Below are positions 1 through 12,461 of a stretch of 64,000 nucleotides of DNA, piece by piece; the first letter of the stretch is position 1, and each line of letters opens with the position of its first letter. The notes beneath the pieces are model-generated. The model saw nothing but the letters and a program-made list of their open reading frames with translations, ran no database searches and had not been told where the DNA came from. The stretch comes from Rotaria macrura (Eukaryota > Rotifera > Eurotatoria > Philodinida > Philodinidae), in assembly GCA_900239685.1 (NCBI GenBank), contig OENT01000571.1, forward strand, positions 1,631-65,630, read 5' to 3'. A program made the translations under genes and the position numbers.

Positions 1-3000
1 TTATTTTCTAATAAAACGTCAACGAAATTCAATAAACAATCGAGGGAAATAGTTATAATTGTTGCGTCCATTTTTGATTAGGTTTTAGTGAAGTTTGACT
101 AACGGAATCAATTCAAAAAATGTAGAGTTCTATGTTACATATGCTTTAGTCTTTTAATTTAGCTTACGCGACACAATTGGGAATTTCTCGAAAACATAAT
201 TCGAAGAAAAAATATGTCAACTAGCGCTTTTGAAAGCAACAGCAATGTTTTGATCAATCGATTTCAATGATTACTCATTAAAATATCTGCTGAGACAAAA
301 GCTAGATTATCTATCTTCTACGAAGATTTTTATGCATGCATAAATATCCTCAACAAAGCAAGTCAAACACTAACGACGAATCTCACACGCTACGTATTAA
401 TGTCTCTATAGGCTACAATGCTATTGTGCGAAGAATACTACTCGATAATAAATCAATCATTGCTCTCTTAAAATTCGTTTTCCATAGTCTTTACTTTCAA
501 TTATTCATGTTGCATTTAGCTTTCCATACCTCATTTGCATGAGACTGTATGATTTGTTCATCGATTTGCACACATTTTAGAACAGTCACCACATTAGAAC
601 TGCTCTTACTTGCTTGCTGCATCGTAAAACGTTCTTGTAATTTATCTAAATCAACTCTAAATAAAAAACAAACTATCTACGTATTTATTTAAAATGATGA
701 ATTCTTATACGGTCTAGATATGATATAGGATGGGTAAAAATGTTTTTCCAAGACGGTAATGTTGGAGTTTCAAATCGTATCTACAAAAAATTTTATACTA
801 GATGGATGTACATCGCAAATTATGCTTATCATCACAAATCAAAATAATAAAAGTTAAGAGAACTTCTCAGTGTCGAACTTAAGATGTCTGTAGAAATCTA
901 CAGGAACATTTCCCCATGGTGATCGACTATCGTATCACAATGGTAACTGTACAACACAATTCAACACACAGGTTAAGAGTATTCCACTTTTGTTTCTACG
1001 TCTCATTTCTTCTTCCGAAAGTGCATGCCGATGGATCACCACAAGAATAGATTTATTTTATGCTAACTATTCGTGCGTGTTTTTTGAGAACGTGGTGGTA
1101 AATTCAAAGTATTAGCAGTCATTATAAACTTCATTTTCATTGTGAGCATAAAATAAATGAAAATGTCCTCTATTTTGGTAACAGAAATCACAGAAACACA
1201 AAAAAGAATATGTCATTCGAAAAACAATCAATGTATATCGTTTCAGAGAAGCATCGAAGCCTTTTGCTGTTTTTCTCAGGTATATAAAATATAGCTGAAT
1301 GTAGCTGAGAAATTTCGCATTGTCGGATAAATATTATGTTGAACTAACAGCAGATCAAATAATGAAAAATATAGAAGACGACAAGATATATGACCGAAAG
1401 GTCAAAACCCAAGCGTGCACATTATTATTTGGTATCCTTCTTACTGCAAAAATTAACTACATTGAGATATAAAAAAAGAAAGGTGAACGCTTTTGGGTCC
1501 ATCAGTATTTTCGAAAATCGATATTAATACAACATGTATTTCTGTTTAAAAAGAGCAGAGAAAATACTAACGATCCGGATGAAGTGATACTTGCACGTGG
1601 CAAAGCACTATGCATGCGAACAAATCTAACTCACCATTAGCTTAAAAACAGCAGTATCAATTTATTAGGGAATGTAACCTGTGCTGGAAATTTCCTTAAT
1701 GAGAGGTAGGGATGCACCAGTTTGAAATCGATAAAAATTATAAAATCATCCAAACTCATTAAGTATTTTCAATGTATTATGCTAATATAGTTAAACTAAT
1801 TTAGAAAAAGAATCAAATAATTCTGAATCAAGTTATGTTGTAAAACTAACAGTTAATAGTTAAGCAGTTAAAAATTGGAACTAGAGCCTACCGAATCTAA
1901 ATTTAGCTAAACATATTGAAATAATAATAAAAAATGACGTAGGGGGGAATTCTATCAGAAACAGGATATATTCGTTATCACGAAAAGACAGAAAAAAACA
2001 TGTCTGATGTTTTGACAAGTGCTGAGTACATTGAAACTTTTTTATAATCCTATCTGCCCAATCTTCGCACTGTATAGAACATAAATGGTCCTCATATTGA
2101 TTTTCGATTATATTCATCAAACTTTAAAAGATAAACAATCTTTTCATATTCTTCATTTTGAATCAGCTCTAGTTGCTGCTCTTTCATGAAGATAATTTTC
2201 TATGCCGATAGTGCATAAAATTTGCACATATCTCTAGTTTGACATGTAAAAGCCATCTTAATCTTACCATTTAATTTAATTCTGATAAATTCCATTTTCG
2301 GCGAGGCTCAAATTATTAAAAAGACCGTTTATTGATACAACTTGAAATCATGACGTTACCCATTCCTTATAAAACGAGCTATTATTTTTACGTCATTCAG
2401 TAGCTTTATGACTTCTTAACCTTCTCAAACGCTGCTATACAACTAAGAATTAATATGATTTCTTTTTACTTTGAATCTATCAGTTATTAAATGATTCAAA
2501 TGAAACAACAGAGGCTTTTTCCTTTAGAAGTAAGAAGTTAGAATATGGTGAAAAAAGCTAGGTGATTATGCTAGATAGACACGGTGAATATTTTAGGAAA
2601 TCCTTTCAATCATAAAGAATAGCATATGTTGATCTGAATAAACGTTGCGCAGAATTTTTTCACTTAATTTAAGCAACATTGTCAGCTAGGTCTTATAATC
2701 ATATCACAACTAGAACGTGAAGATATCTAATTTATATCGAAATGTCAGGGATGGACTGCAATAAATGCCTAAAAGACGAGNAATGTCTCGAGAAATATTT
2801 ATTAGCGAATGAATGATCAAATTAAGTAATTAATTACTAACCACTCCACATACTCAAATCCTCTATTGGCTTATTCTCTTGTTTGTACAGAACATATCAT
2901 ACATATTTTATTTTATCTATTCTCTATTTAATGAATACTCCATGATTTTTTCATGTGTCGAACACTGATGTAAGTCACTCGTCAGTATGCGAAAGTTAAT

Positions 3001-6000
3001 TAAAATAGACTTAAAACATCTCATTGGTTGATTCGAATCATGACGTAAGGTGGGCTTATTCGGTTTTTGTAGTGAAATGCTATAATTTATGGCTGACGTT
3101 TCCAAACGTAATGTTGCTTGAAGTCTTGTTCATTCCATGATAAAAGTGCAATTATCTTTGTAAGAAATCTGAGACAGTTGTGCTGCGTTCGTAGAAGATA
3201 TTGCAGACTAAAAATCTTAAATATTCGTTCATGAAATGAAAATAATTTTCTCTTAAATCATGATTTTGAAGAAATTCTCAGTTGAAACCTGAATTGGGTA
3301 ATCCAGTTATTTTTTTACAAACTACAAATTACTATAAAAATCTATATCAATCGATCACGTTACATAGATTCTCAAGTACTTACAATTCAAAAATAATTTC
3401 ATGATTTTCATGAGTTTTAGATAAACAACACGGAAAAGATAGCACTTTCAATCAAGGAATGGACATCTGTTTTGATGATTTCCAATTTACTTGTTAAAGG
3501 AAAAAACAATTTAACGAAGTAAATGCAATGGTTTAGATTTTTAGATCGAAATTTATGTTCGTTTCATGATCCAAAATTTTATTTCTTTTTTTGAATTTTA
3601 TGCCACTGTTTTGTGCTTTCGATAGACACTACATACACTTTGAATCGCTCTTCATGTATATTACTGATCTCTCTCTCTCAAGACAATATAGGTGTTGAAG
3701 GAAAAAATGAAAACATTTTTAATGTTGAATATACATTGAAGAATTAGCAACATCCATTAATGATTGACTATTCGCCTCACGTATACACATATGTTGGTGA
3801 AGATCTATCTTTCTTCTATATTATATTTGAGCAAGTATAGAAAAGTAAAAGACTGTTAAGAGCAACAAATAGCTTTTCCATTTAAATAGAAAGCTGCATA
3901 CGAAAATAGGGAACTATGTCTTCATTATAACTTATTCGATGAGTTAACTCTGGATAATGGATATATTCATTTCAAGAAAACTGCAGAAAAAGTAGTCGAA
4001 CATATCAAAAAGTTATCAAAGAAATGGCTAAGCGTTATTTATTGTAAAATAAGTAAAAATACTTTTTTGTTGAGAAAGTATTATTGGAGAAAACTAATAT
4101 TTATAAATAGTCTATAATGAATGTGTCATGAATTAAGTATGATAAATCGCCATAAACAAGTTATCCGATACAAGTTAACTATGTCTATTCTGATATTTCT
4201 GGCTATTTTTACTTTAAAAACAAAATCTATAATTAGAATAAGAATAGGAATGATCATGACTTGATTTGGATTCAACGGAATAACTTTTTGTTTGATACAT
4301 TTATAGTTTTATTCGTTTAGGAGAGTTTTTATGTCATCTTCGATTTCTAACTGATCAAATTTACTCAAATCAGAAGTCTAATTTCTTCATGTGCATTCAC
4401 AATGTGATTGAAATACTGATTTTGTCGTAATATAGAGAAAATTTTACTTCCTAATGAAATATCTTAGAACTCCTATAGATTCATTGTATCAGATTCCCTT
4501 CAAGTCATCTTCGTTCTTCATCATTTGAGAAAACAGTACTAGACCAGTTTCCTATGATCTATCGAGTTTCATAAAAAAATTAAAAAAAAGGTAGGTTTTA
4601 TGAATAGTACGACCATTCGCGATATAAAAGTTGTTGATTCAGTGTTAAAAATCATACAAGAACTAAATGTTTGTTACTAATGATAAGTTTAACTTCATTA
4701 CGGTCAAAACTTTCACTCGACTTAAAGTGTAAGTTTCGAACTATATTCTTGAATCTTGTGTAACATATGAATGCAGGCAATTCAAGACTAGAAAATAGTT
4801 TAATTCTAGAAACTATAAAAATATTTAAATTCTCTCAATGCTGAAAAATTGGGTCGGTGATGATAAAGTGATTCAAATAGTTCACAAACGAATTGATAAT
4901 GCATTTTTAATGTTGAATTTCCTCATCATTTACTTGACTGGCAATCTAAACCACAGAAAAGTACAAATGAAAATGTCTTGTATAGTTTTCTATTGGTCTA
5001 TATTTTTCCACTCATGCTATGATATTGTTTTCTTGAGTGCGGGAAGCAGTTTCACCTGATAGAAAAAATAGTGATTGCCCATAACTTTTGCCTAAGACCG
5101 AACAATAGAGAGAATAATTCTTCAATGAAGCCATTTCTGAAGGTTCTTTTGTCTCTCTAGTTTTTTACACTCATATTCTTAAAATAACACTTCTCTCAGA
5201 GTCAATGACCCCTCTTTGCTTCTTTTTACCTTATAAGGCATCTGTGAAATACACTACAAGGCTAAAAAGAGACGAACACGTCTGTTTCTGGTGCATTGAA
5301 GTAAGATTTCTATCCGAATAGCAGAAGATCTGCGATTAACATCCTACGAATAACACTCTTTAATCGATTCTATCCATTTAACTATTTCGTTACACTACAA
5401 TTCTCCATATCATTCACTCATTATAGTTACACATATCTCGATCAACTTTTATTGTTTCCGATGGAACGTTGTTCTAGGGTATTCAGCTTTGAATTCTCTG
5501 CAAAGCTATTAAGAAAATGGTAACATGCAGGTATCAAAGCAATGGCCCGAAACTCTGTTAGTAAAAACTTATAAAGTGCTTCCAATTTATAATGACTGAT
5601 GTTTCTTCCCATAGCTGAACTTGCATCTAAATGTCAGTACTTGCTATCATCGGTGAAAAATTGGAAGAACTTTCTGATGTAGTGACAAAAGTTTCCTTTG
5701 AAATGAACCGATCACTGAACATTTAATTGGAAAATCAAGCTCTATTCTCGCAAACTGAGGATTTCATAACACAAAATATCTCAATGCATTCTGTTTTTAC
5801 TATCGGTGTCTCTATAGGGTTTGATAGAAATTGAAGCACTGGTTACGGATGCATGTATTTCATTTCAGTTAGGTATGTATTTGCATTACGAAAGCTCGAA
5901 ATATTGATGAGATTATTTACATGACGATACACCCTTGTCAACAAACCCAATCTTAAATTTCCACAATCTGTTTTGTTCACATTCTCAAAGAAGCTTTTTG

Positions 6001-6500
6001 TTTAACTTCTCAACGATGAACTGAGTAGAAGACTAATTTTCTTCAATTTAAAATCAGTAGATACCGTAAAAAATCTTCTTCAATATGTGCAGGTTTGTCT
6101 GCTTTTTCGTGAGAAAAGGGGTCATAAAATCTCCTATCTTATTTTAATTGACATATTTTGATATAAAAAATCATGCATTCAGTTGACTCAAACTATTTTG
6201 GGGTCTTGAGAAAATTGAAAATTCTCTGTAGCTGATTTTATGAACTACGATCGTAAAGGAGTATCGAAATTTATTGGATAGATTTTTGCCATCATCCCCC
6301 CCATTCCCCGCCTTGTCACACACCGTGAATGGATTATTGATGGACGATCGAAAGCAATGTGACAATGAAATATCATTTTAATATATGAAATACCTCATTA
6401 TTCTGGTTCTTAATGGTTAGTTAATGGTTGTGACTATTGTTTCGAACGATATGCCGAAGTAAACAACCATCAAGTAATTACTCATGTTAAAACGTTAGAG
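1..6500. other. gene-poor region, nothing recognised
   Basis: AT-rich sequence with stops in all frames. The few open frames are under 85 codons, carry no recognisable motif and do not connect into exon chains with matching splice phase, unlike the real genes further right. A single N stands at 2781. I cannot exclude decayed transposon sequence too old to recognise. Confidence 0.5.
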
Positions 6501-6632
6501 CAATAATCAGATTAAAATCGATTATAATCAAAAATAATGCAAAAAAAACTAATTTTCATCGATTATTTCTATCATTTTTCATTATAATCGATTGAAGGTG
6601 AATGATGTTAATCGATTTTAATCTGACTATTG
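6501..6632. mobile_element. small palindromic MITE-like element
   Basis: Arms at 6501-6525 and 6608-6632 are inverted copies sharing the core CAGATTAAAATCGATTA. A second inner match, built on CGATTATAAT, continues the left arm and pairs with the right half after an insertion of about 20 bases. Short length, high AT content and no coding capacity fit a non-autonomous DNA element. I could not identify a target-site duplication, so the exact ends are uncertain. Confidence 0.55.
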
Positions 6633-6810
6633 TTTTAATTTTTTACATGGGAGGAACAGCAGTTTCATCAAGCTCCACATTTTACTTACGTAGGGATTGC
6701 ACTAACAGTTTTTTCTATAACATTCCTTATTGAAATGAAATCGTTGATCTGGGAGTATACTAATTAAAGGATCCTTTAGTGTTCTAATTGTTTCTTTTTT
6801 TACCTGTTTG

Positions 6811-7565
6811 GAATGTAGTGACATTCGTAATTGGCACTTCTGTTTCTTTCTTTTCGTTTCATTTGTTTTTTATTTCGTTTACGTTACTTTCCTAGCAAGA
6901 CGGTACAAGTATTTGCAGATACGTATATGTATTGTTTTCGTTCGTTCTTTGATCTTTCTTGATCTCAACATAGATTTTCGCTATTATTGATCAAGGGCAA
7001 TAACACATGATATTTAGCTTTGACCTTTCTCTCTATTACGTGATAAGATTGTATATTACGTAGTATATATTTATATATACTCGATTTGGAAATAAAACTG
7101 TTGCTTTTCTGTATTAACTTCAATACGTGACACTGTCGAATAATAAATATTTTATTTATATTTATTTCATAAACTAGAGATAAAGNGAATGTAGTGACAT
7201 TCGTAATTGGCACTTCTGTTTCTTTCTTTTCGTTTCATTTGTTTTTTATTTCGTTTACGTTACTTTCCTAGCAAGACGGTACAAGTATTTGCAGATACGT
7301 ATATGTATTGTTTTCGTTCGTTCGTTCTTTGATCTTTCTTGATCTCAACATAGATATTCGTTATTATTGATCAAGGGCAATAACACATGATATTTGGCTT
7401 CGACCTTTCTCTCTATTACGTGATAAGATTGTATATTACGTAGTATATATGTATATATACTCGATTTGGAAATAAAACTGTTGCTTTTCCGTATTAACTT
7501 CAATACGTGACACTGTCGAATAATAAATCTTTTATTTATATTTATTTCATAAACTAAAGATAAAG
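6811..7565 (+). repeat. direct duplication, about 375 bp x2, joined by one N
   Basis: 6811-7185 is repeated almost identically at 7187-7565. The copies differ by a few substitutions and one extra TTCG unit in a short TTCG run. A single N at 7186 sits exactly at the junction. Copy 1 ends at TAAAG where copy 2 continues into unique sequence. This is the pattern expected when two overlapping contig ends, perhaps two alleles, were placed end to end instead of merged. A real tandem duplication is the alternative. Confidence 0.85.
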
Positions 7566-7979
7566 TAAGACTCCTATCAACAAAACCGATTGAATACCCA
7601 TGCTAGATACGTTTTGTGAGCTGCCTAGCTTTAATTCAGTTTATCACAGGTATTCATTTCGAAAAGAATGTTGAGACTTTCCCTTGAAGTAAAGGGTAAC
7701 CGTAGCAGTAAAATAATATAATAAAACTTGTAAAATACAACTCGAAAACAACGATCTATGCTCGATGCGTCTCACCAATAAAGCCTCTTGATGAAACGAT
7801 ACTCTCAAACGAAACACACTTACTTTTTTCGTTCGTCCGAAAACTTGTATATACACGAAAGCAATACTAGTGTAATTTATGTATGTTGTTTCTTATTAAC
7901 ATTGAAGTATTATGCTCCCTACACGTATATACCTTTGTTATATGCATTAGCCTTTGTCACGCATGATAGCCCTTTTTAT

Positions 7980-8741
7980 ACACGTAAACAGATGGAGCGA
8001 TCACTCAAACGGATAAAACACATTATCTTGCTCATTCTTTAGAAGTCGTCGGGATACATTCGTCAGTGGTAACCAATTATCATTCATATTATCCCACATG
8101 TCCGAATTAAATAAAAATTTCATGCGGGTTTTTTCCTTCTTGTCGTAGAGAAGACAGAGGATCTGGGTTCGGGTGTTTGTGTGAGACTCGTTGATTTAAA
8201 TCGATAGATAAAAAAAGACATTATATAGTGAAATCTGACAATTGTTCACAACCATATCCACACTGTACACTTACCATGATACACATTCCGATTCGGTGCC
8301 ATGGTACACCTCACTACTTCTTTTATAGGATGCAGGTCCTAACCAGAGTGCGAAACGAATGACAAAAGTNCATGTAAACACATGGTGCGATCACTCGAAC
8401 GGATAAAACACATTATTTTGCTCATTCTTTCAGAAGTCTTCGGGATTCATTCGTCAGGGGTAACCAATTATCATTTATATTATCACACATGTCCGCATTA
8501 AATAAAAAGTTCATGCGGGTTTCTTCCTTCTTGTCGTAGAGAAGACAGAGGATCTCGGTTCGAGTGTTTGTGTGAGACTCGTTGATTCGAATCGATAGAT
8601 AAAAACAAGACATTGTATAGTGAAATCTGACAATTGTTCACAACGATATCCACACTGTACGCTCATCAACATCCATATTCCGATTCGGCGCCACGTTACA
8701 CCCTCACTACTTTTGTATAGGATGCAGGCCCTGACGAGTGT
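7980..8741 (+). repeat. diverged direct duplication joined by one N
   Basis: The stretch from about 7980 to 8350 recurs from about 8371 to 8741 with scattered substitutions and small indels, clearly more diverged than the pair just upstream. A single N at 8370 lies at the join. Neither copy has a sustained reading frame. It may be an unmerged divergent allele or homeologue, or an old tandem duplication. Confidence 0.8.
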
Positions 8742-8924
8742 TTTATTATGTAATAGACAGCACTGAAGGAGTTTGTTCAATGGTAACTATCAAGTTTTTT
8801 GAATTCTACTTATATAAGAGGCAATAATTATTTTATGTTTCATTGAAATTTTACTTATGAAGATAGATGAAGAATCCGAATTCATAACTCACTTCTTGTG
8901 TGTGGGATGTACTAATGTGGACGC

Positions 8925-9570
8925 TGATACAGCTATTTCAGGTGGAAATACTCACACCCAAATCCATCCCCAGCGCTCAGCGTGATTTTCTTTGGGTAAA
9001 GGTCATTTTTGGGAGTTGCTACATCACTGCGTCAAGCTCCCGGTTACTGCCGCTTGTGCGTATGATTAACATGCAACACCCACTTTTCATCACCAGTAAT
9101 AAGATTGTGGAGTCATTGGTAGTTGCGATAAGATGTCTGCAATTCCATACAAGCGTCAGTCCTATACATATGCAGATGCGGTGAACATTCATGTGGTATC
9201 AAAATTCCATACTTCCAAGTTTTGCCTAATTCGTTCAGATGTGTTTTCACTGTATTATGGGAGCACCCAAATCGCTCTTCTCAGCACCGTGTAGTCAATC
9301 TAGGACCTCGGCCAATAAACTGCTTCAAAACATCCATAAACACATTTCGTGTGATCTTCCAGTGCGAAGTAAATCGACGAGTTCAAAGTTACCGTTCTTG
9401 AACTGATTGAATCAATGTTGCGCTGTAGGGACAGATAGTGTATCCTTCACCGTCGTGCTGCGTATTTTGTTTGTTGCTTTGTACCCGAAATGGAATTCAT
9501 GAAGCCTAAGTACTTGAAGCTCTTTAGGAGGTATGTTTATTTTTAATTTGACATCAACGTTGATGACCAT
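8925..9570 (-). pseudogene. mariner-type transposase relic, 3'-truncated
   Basis: Read leftwards from an ATG at 9570. The first third resembles the mariner N-terminal DNA-binding domain: HEFHFGYKAT, then AQH-stop-FNQFKNGNFEL, where the expected Trp codon after AQH is TGA. Further along, in other frames, are KTWKYGILIPHE and ITGDEKWVLHVNHT (the latter includes the GDEKW block around the first catalytic Asp), then DLYPKKITL. Several frameshifts and stops separate these blocks. The C-terminal part with the last catalytic Asp is missing. A live mariner transposase is about 345 codons; about 215 remain. This is a dead copy. I did not find terminal inverted repeats. Confidence 0.85.
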
Positions 9571-10616
9571 ATTATTTTTGTTCTTCCCAAAGATATTTGT
9601 ACCCCGTCTATATAACCTTAGTATGGATGCTTCTAGAACTTTCTTGACTGTTCTAGATAATATTTGAAAAACGAGCGAAAGACCTGTTGCAAATCCAATA
9701 ATAATTTGATATTTTAGTGTCTATGCATTGCTTTGATTGATTAATTTTTGTAAGAAAGTGAATATTTCATAATCGTTTTACAAAATGTTTTCCTTAGCAT
9801 CATTGAATGTTCTAGAAATTTATTTTTACAGTTGATTTTTTATTTGATGAGAATATGAGTAAGAAATCACTGAAAAGTCCTCAGTTCATATTAATTGAGC
9901 TGTCAGTTTCGCTGAGAAAAATCAAGGAAGATATTTTAATGTAGCCAAGCGAACATAATATTACAATTAGTGAAACTGTTCTTGCTAAATCATGTAAAAA
10001 TGCAGTATTTCTTGTGCGTTCTCAGAAAAACCACACAAGTAAATTCTTGATCCTAAATATTTACCACAAAATTCTATCAACACCAATAATAATCGTCGTT
10101 CGAGCCCAACGGATGATATTAGTGTAAAAAAACAACTGAAGTGATGAAGATGAACGTTTTCCGTATCAACATAGGAATACACAACTGTTCTCAACTAACA
10201 TTGTAGCTTTATCTATGAGAAGGTTAACTGATGGCAACGAATTTCCTGTATCTACAAAAGATTTTTTCGAGCTTGTATCTCGTTCATCGACATGAATAGA
10301 GAGTGTGAATGGTCTATAGAACTACACAAACATCCACATCAACGTCCACACGGATACCCATAAACCCACGTCCATATCGTCATGTTCTTGTCAAAACAAG
10401 AGATATTCGGGAAAATAATAATTTTTAAAAGGATTAGCCAAAGATTTCCTCGGTCGAGTGTGTGGGTGGGAATGAAGAAATTATTCCTTCTATAACTGTA
10501 GATTGGAGAGAGACAAAAATGATTTTAAAACCATACTCCTTTCTTCACATGAGTAGATTAGACTTTTAGGAATAATTTTATTTCTTTTTAAACTAAAAAC
10601 AATAGTTTGAGTAAAT
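9571..10616. other. intergenic, no gene seen
   Basis: No exon chain or RNA gene is recognisable. The segment lies between the mariner relic and the 3' end of the F-box gene. A TTTATT at 10577-10582 reads AATAAA on the minus strand, about 35 bp past the F-box stop, and is a plausible polyadenylation signal for it. Confidence 0.5.
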
Positions 10617-12461
10617 CTACTTGAAAATTTTAATCATATCGTAATATCGTCGAAGTTCGTAACTATCGACAATATTTGTCGATTTTAGCTTATTAGCTAG
10701 ATCTTCAATCAACGTTCCCGGATGTGGTCCCCACTCATGTTTCCAGTCGTCTGCTACCCGTTCCATAAGAGGGTAATGAATCAATATAGTTTTCACGTTT
10801 TTCGATTCTATGATTAAATTTACTAAACGTTTCACAACTTTTATATTGTCATCGAGCGATTCTATGTGAAAAATATTGATTTTAAGAATCAAATATTGTA
10901 AATTGCAACGATGAATGTCATTGACTTGCATCAAATCTTCGAGAAAATCTTCAGAGATGCTCAACTGTCGAATATTTTCTGTTATGATTGAGTTAAATTT
11001 ATTTTCCAATGATGAGAAACGAACTGAATCTAAAATTAAATTGTTACATTTTGGGAATTGACTCAATGACAATATGTTCTCCTCATCCAATAAAATACCA
11101 TTCAGATGAAACGTTATAATACCATGCAATGCTACATCGGTTGCAGTTTGGTGAGAATTATAGGTCGACCTCCAAACTGAATCGGAATCAAGTTCACCAA
11201 CTATAATTAAGGTTAGTTTTGACATTTTTCTTTCAAATGATTTAAGTAAGCTGGCATTGATTCGCGATGCTTCTTTGAAATGAATCGATTTTACATTTGA
11301 CCATAGATGATGATCATCTATTTGAGTTGTATTATTTGTTGACTGAATTAAATCAAACGAACACAAATCGTGTATTGTTTCGAAGTGAAATGGTAAAGTG
11401 TATAAAAATCTGTTATGTATGCCTATTGACCACTGATGATCAAACCAAAATTGATTTTGAAATGTTGAAAAAATAGCATCATGACTGCTCATACTTCCTA
11501 GGATTTTGACATACAAATGAAATTGTTTCAAAAATATCATTGATTCCAACAAGTGCTGTTGGAGTTTTTTACCATTGAACATTAAATCTCCATCGATTCT
11601 TCTGATTACATCGACCATATTGATTGATAGATATTTTAATGATGACGAAAATAGTTTGATAGTATCTGTTAACGTGATACAATCCGTTGAATTTCTTCTG
11701 CAGTATATTAAACTTTCTTCAAATATTAAATCTAACTTTTCCAATTGAACAGTTAAACTATTTCGCCATTGATCTATTGAACAATCTGTACACAACATAT
11801 TAAGCGCAAGTTTTAAAAATTTCAATTTTGGTATATATTGAATAATTGGAAATATCTGATGGAAATCTTTTAGTCTCAATGATAAAGTATGGAAATTATA
11901 TGTCAATTGATTTTTAGTTGGATAACCCCTCAAATTGTAAAAAGTTGCATCGGATGGACTGATAACGTATTCGAATGATTCCAATTTGTTTTCTGTGCCA
12001 AAAATGTTTTTATATAATTTCGATAGATACCCATCATATTCAAAGTTACGAATTTGAGGTTCGACACCTTGTTTAATTTTCAATGAAATTAGTGATTGAA
12101 ATTGCTCACTTTCCATTATGTGATCTACTGCTGTATAATCAATAAAAAACCTTGATGAAACAATAATCGATTTTAAATTTGGAAGTAGATGTAATGGAGC
12201 CAAGAAATTATCATGACAAATAATTAAGGTATGAATTTGGAATCCAATTATCGATAAATATTGTTCCCAAAATGTGGAATATGAGGTTGGTAATTCGAAA
12301 ATTTGTAAGAAACGATGTTGTTTCATAAATAAATTGTTGTATCGTTGATTTAAATTGAAAAACGAATAAATAATATTGTTTGACGATAAATACTCCCATG
12401 TTTCAAGAATAACTTCATTGGGTAATTGATCGAATCCTCCGTTCAGTTGAATTTTATTCAT
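10617..12461 (-). CDS. F-box protein, intronless, 614 aa
   Basis: Uninterrupted frame. The frame is open five codons further upstream, but the first codon there is TTG, so I place the start at the ATG at 12461 (MNKIQLNGG). Residues about 10-50 form an F-box: LPNEVILETWEYLSSNNIIY followed by SFFNLNQRYNNLF. F-boxes bind Skp1 in SCF ubiquitin ligases. The remaining roughly 560 residues are Leu/Ile/Phe-rich with irregular repeat-like spacing (for example LPNLKSIIV, IPKLKFLKLAL, LKYLSINM), which suggests a degenerate leucine-rich solenoid for substrate binding. Lack of introns, in contrast to its intron-rich neighbours, fits the large intronless F-box family I associate with bdelloids. The substrate is unknown. 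A polyadenylation-like signal follows the stop. Confidence 0.85.
   Translation of the reverse strand: MNKIQLNGGFDQLPNEVILETWEYLSSNNIIYSFFNLNQRYNNLFMKQHRFLQIFELPTSYSTFWEQYLSIIGFQIHTLIICHDNFLAPLHLLPNLKSIIVSSRFFIDYTAVDHIMESEQFQSLISLKIKQGVEPQIRNFEYDGYLSKLYKNIFGTENKLESFEYVISPSDATFYNLRGYPTKNQLTYNFHTLSLRLKDFHQIFPIIQYIPKLKFLKLALNMLCTDCSIDQWRNSLTVQLEKLDLIFEESLIYCRRNSTDCITLTDTIKLFSSSLKYLSINMVDVIRRIDGDLMFNGKKLQQHLLESMIFLKQFHLYVKILGSMSSHDAIFSTFQNQFWFDHQWSIGIHNRFLYTLPFHFETIHDLCSFDLIQSTNNTTQIDDHHLWSNVKSIHFKEASRINASLLKSFERKMSKLTLIIVGELDSDSVWRSTYNSHQTATDVALHGIITFHLNGILLDEENILSLSQFPKCNNLILDSVRFSSLENKFNSIITENIRQLSISEDFLEDLMQVNDIHRCNLQYLILKINIFHIESLDDNIKVVKRLVNLIIESKNVKTILIHYPLMERVADDWKHEWGPHPGTLIEDLANKLKSTNIVDSYELRRYYDMIKIFK

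Noticed and set aside
10455-10475. TGTGTGGGTGGG, resembling a telomeric repeat unit
   Set aside because: Only a few bases, not an array; chance occurrence is enough.
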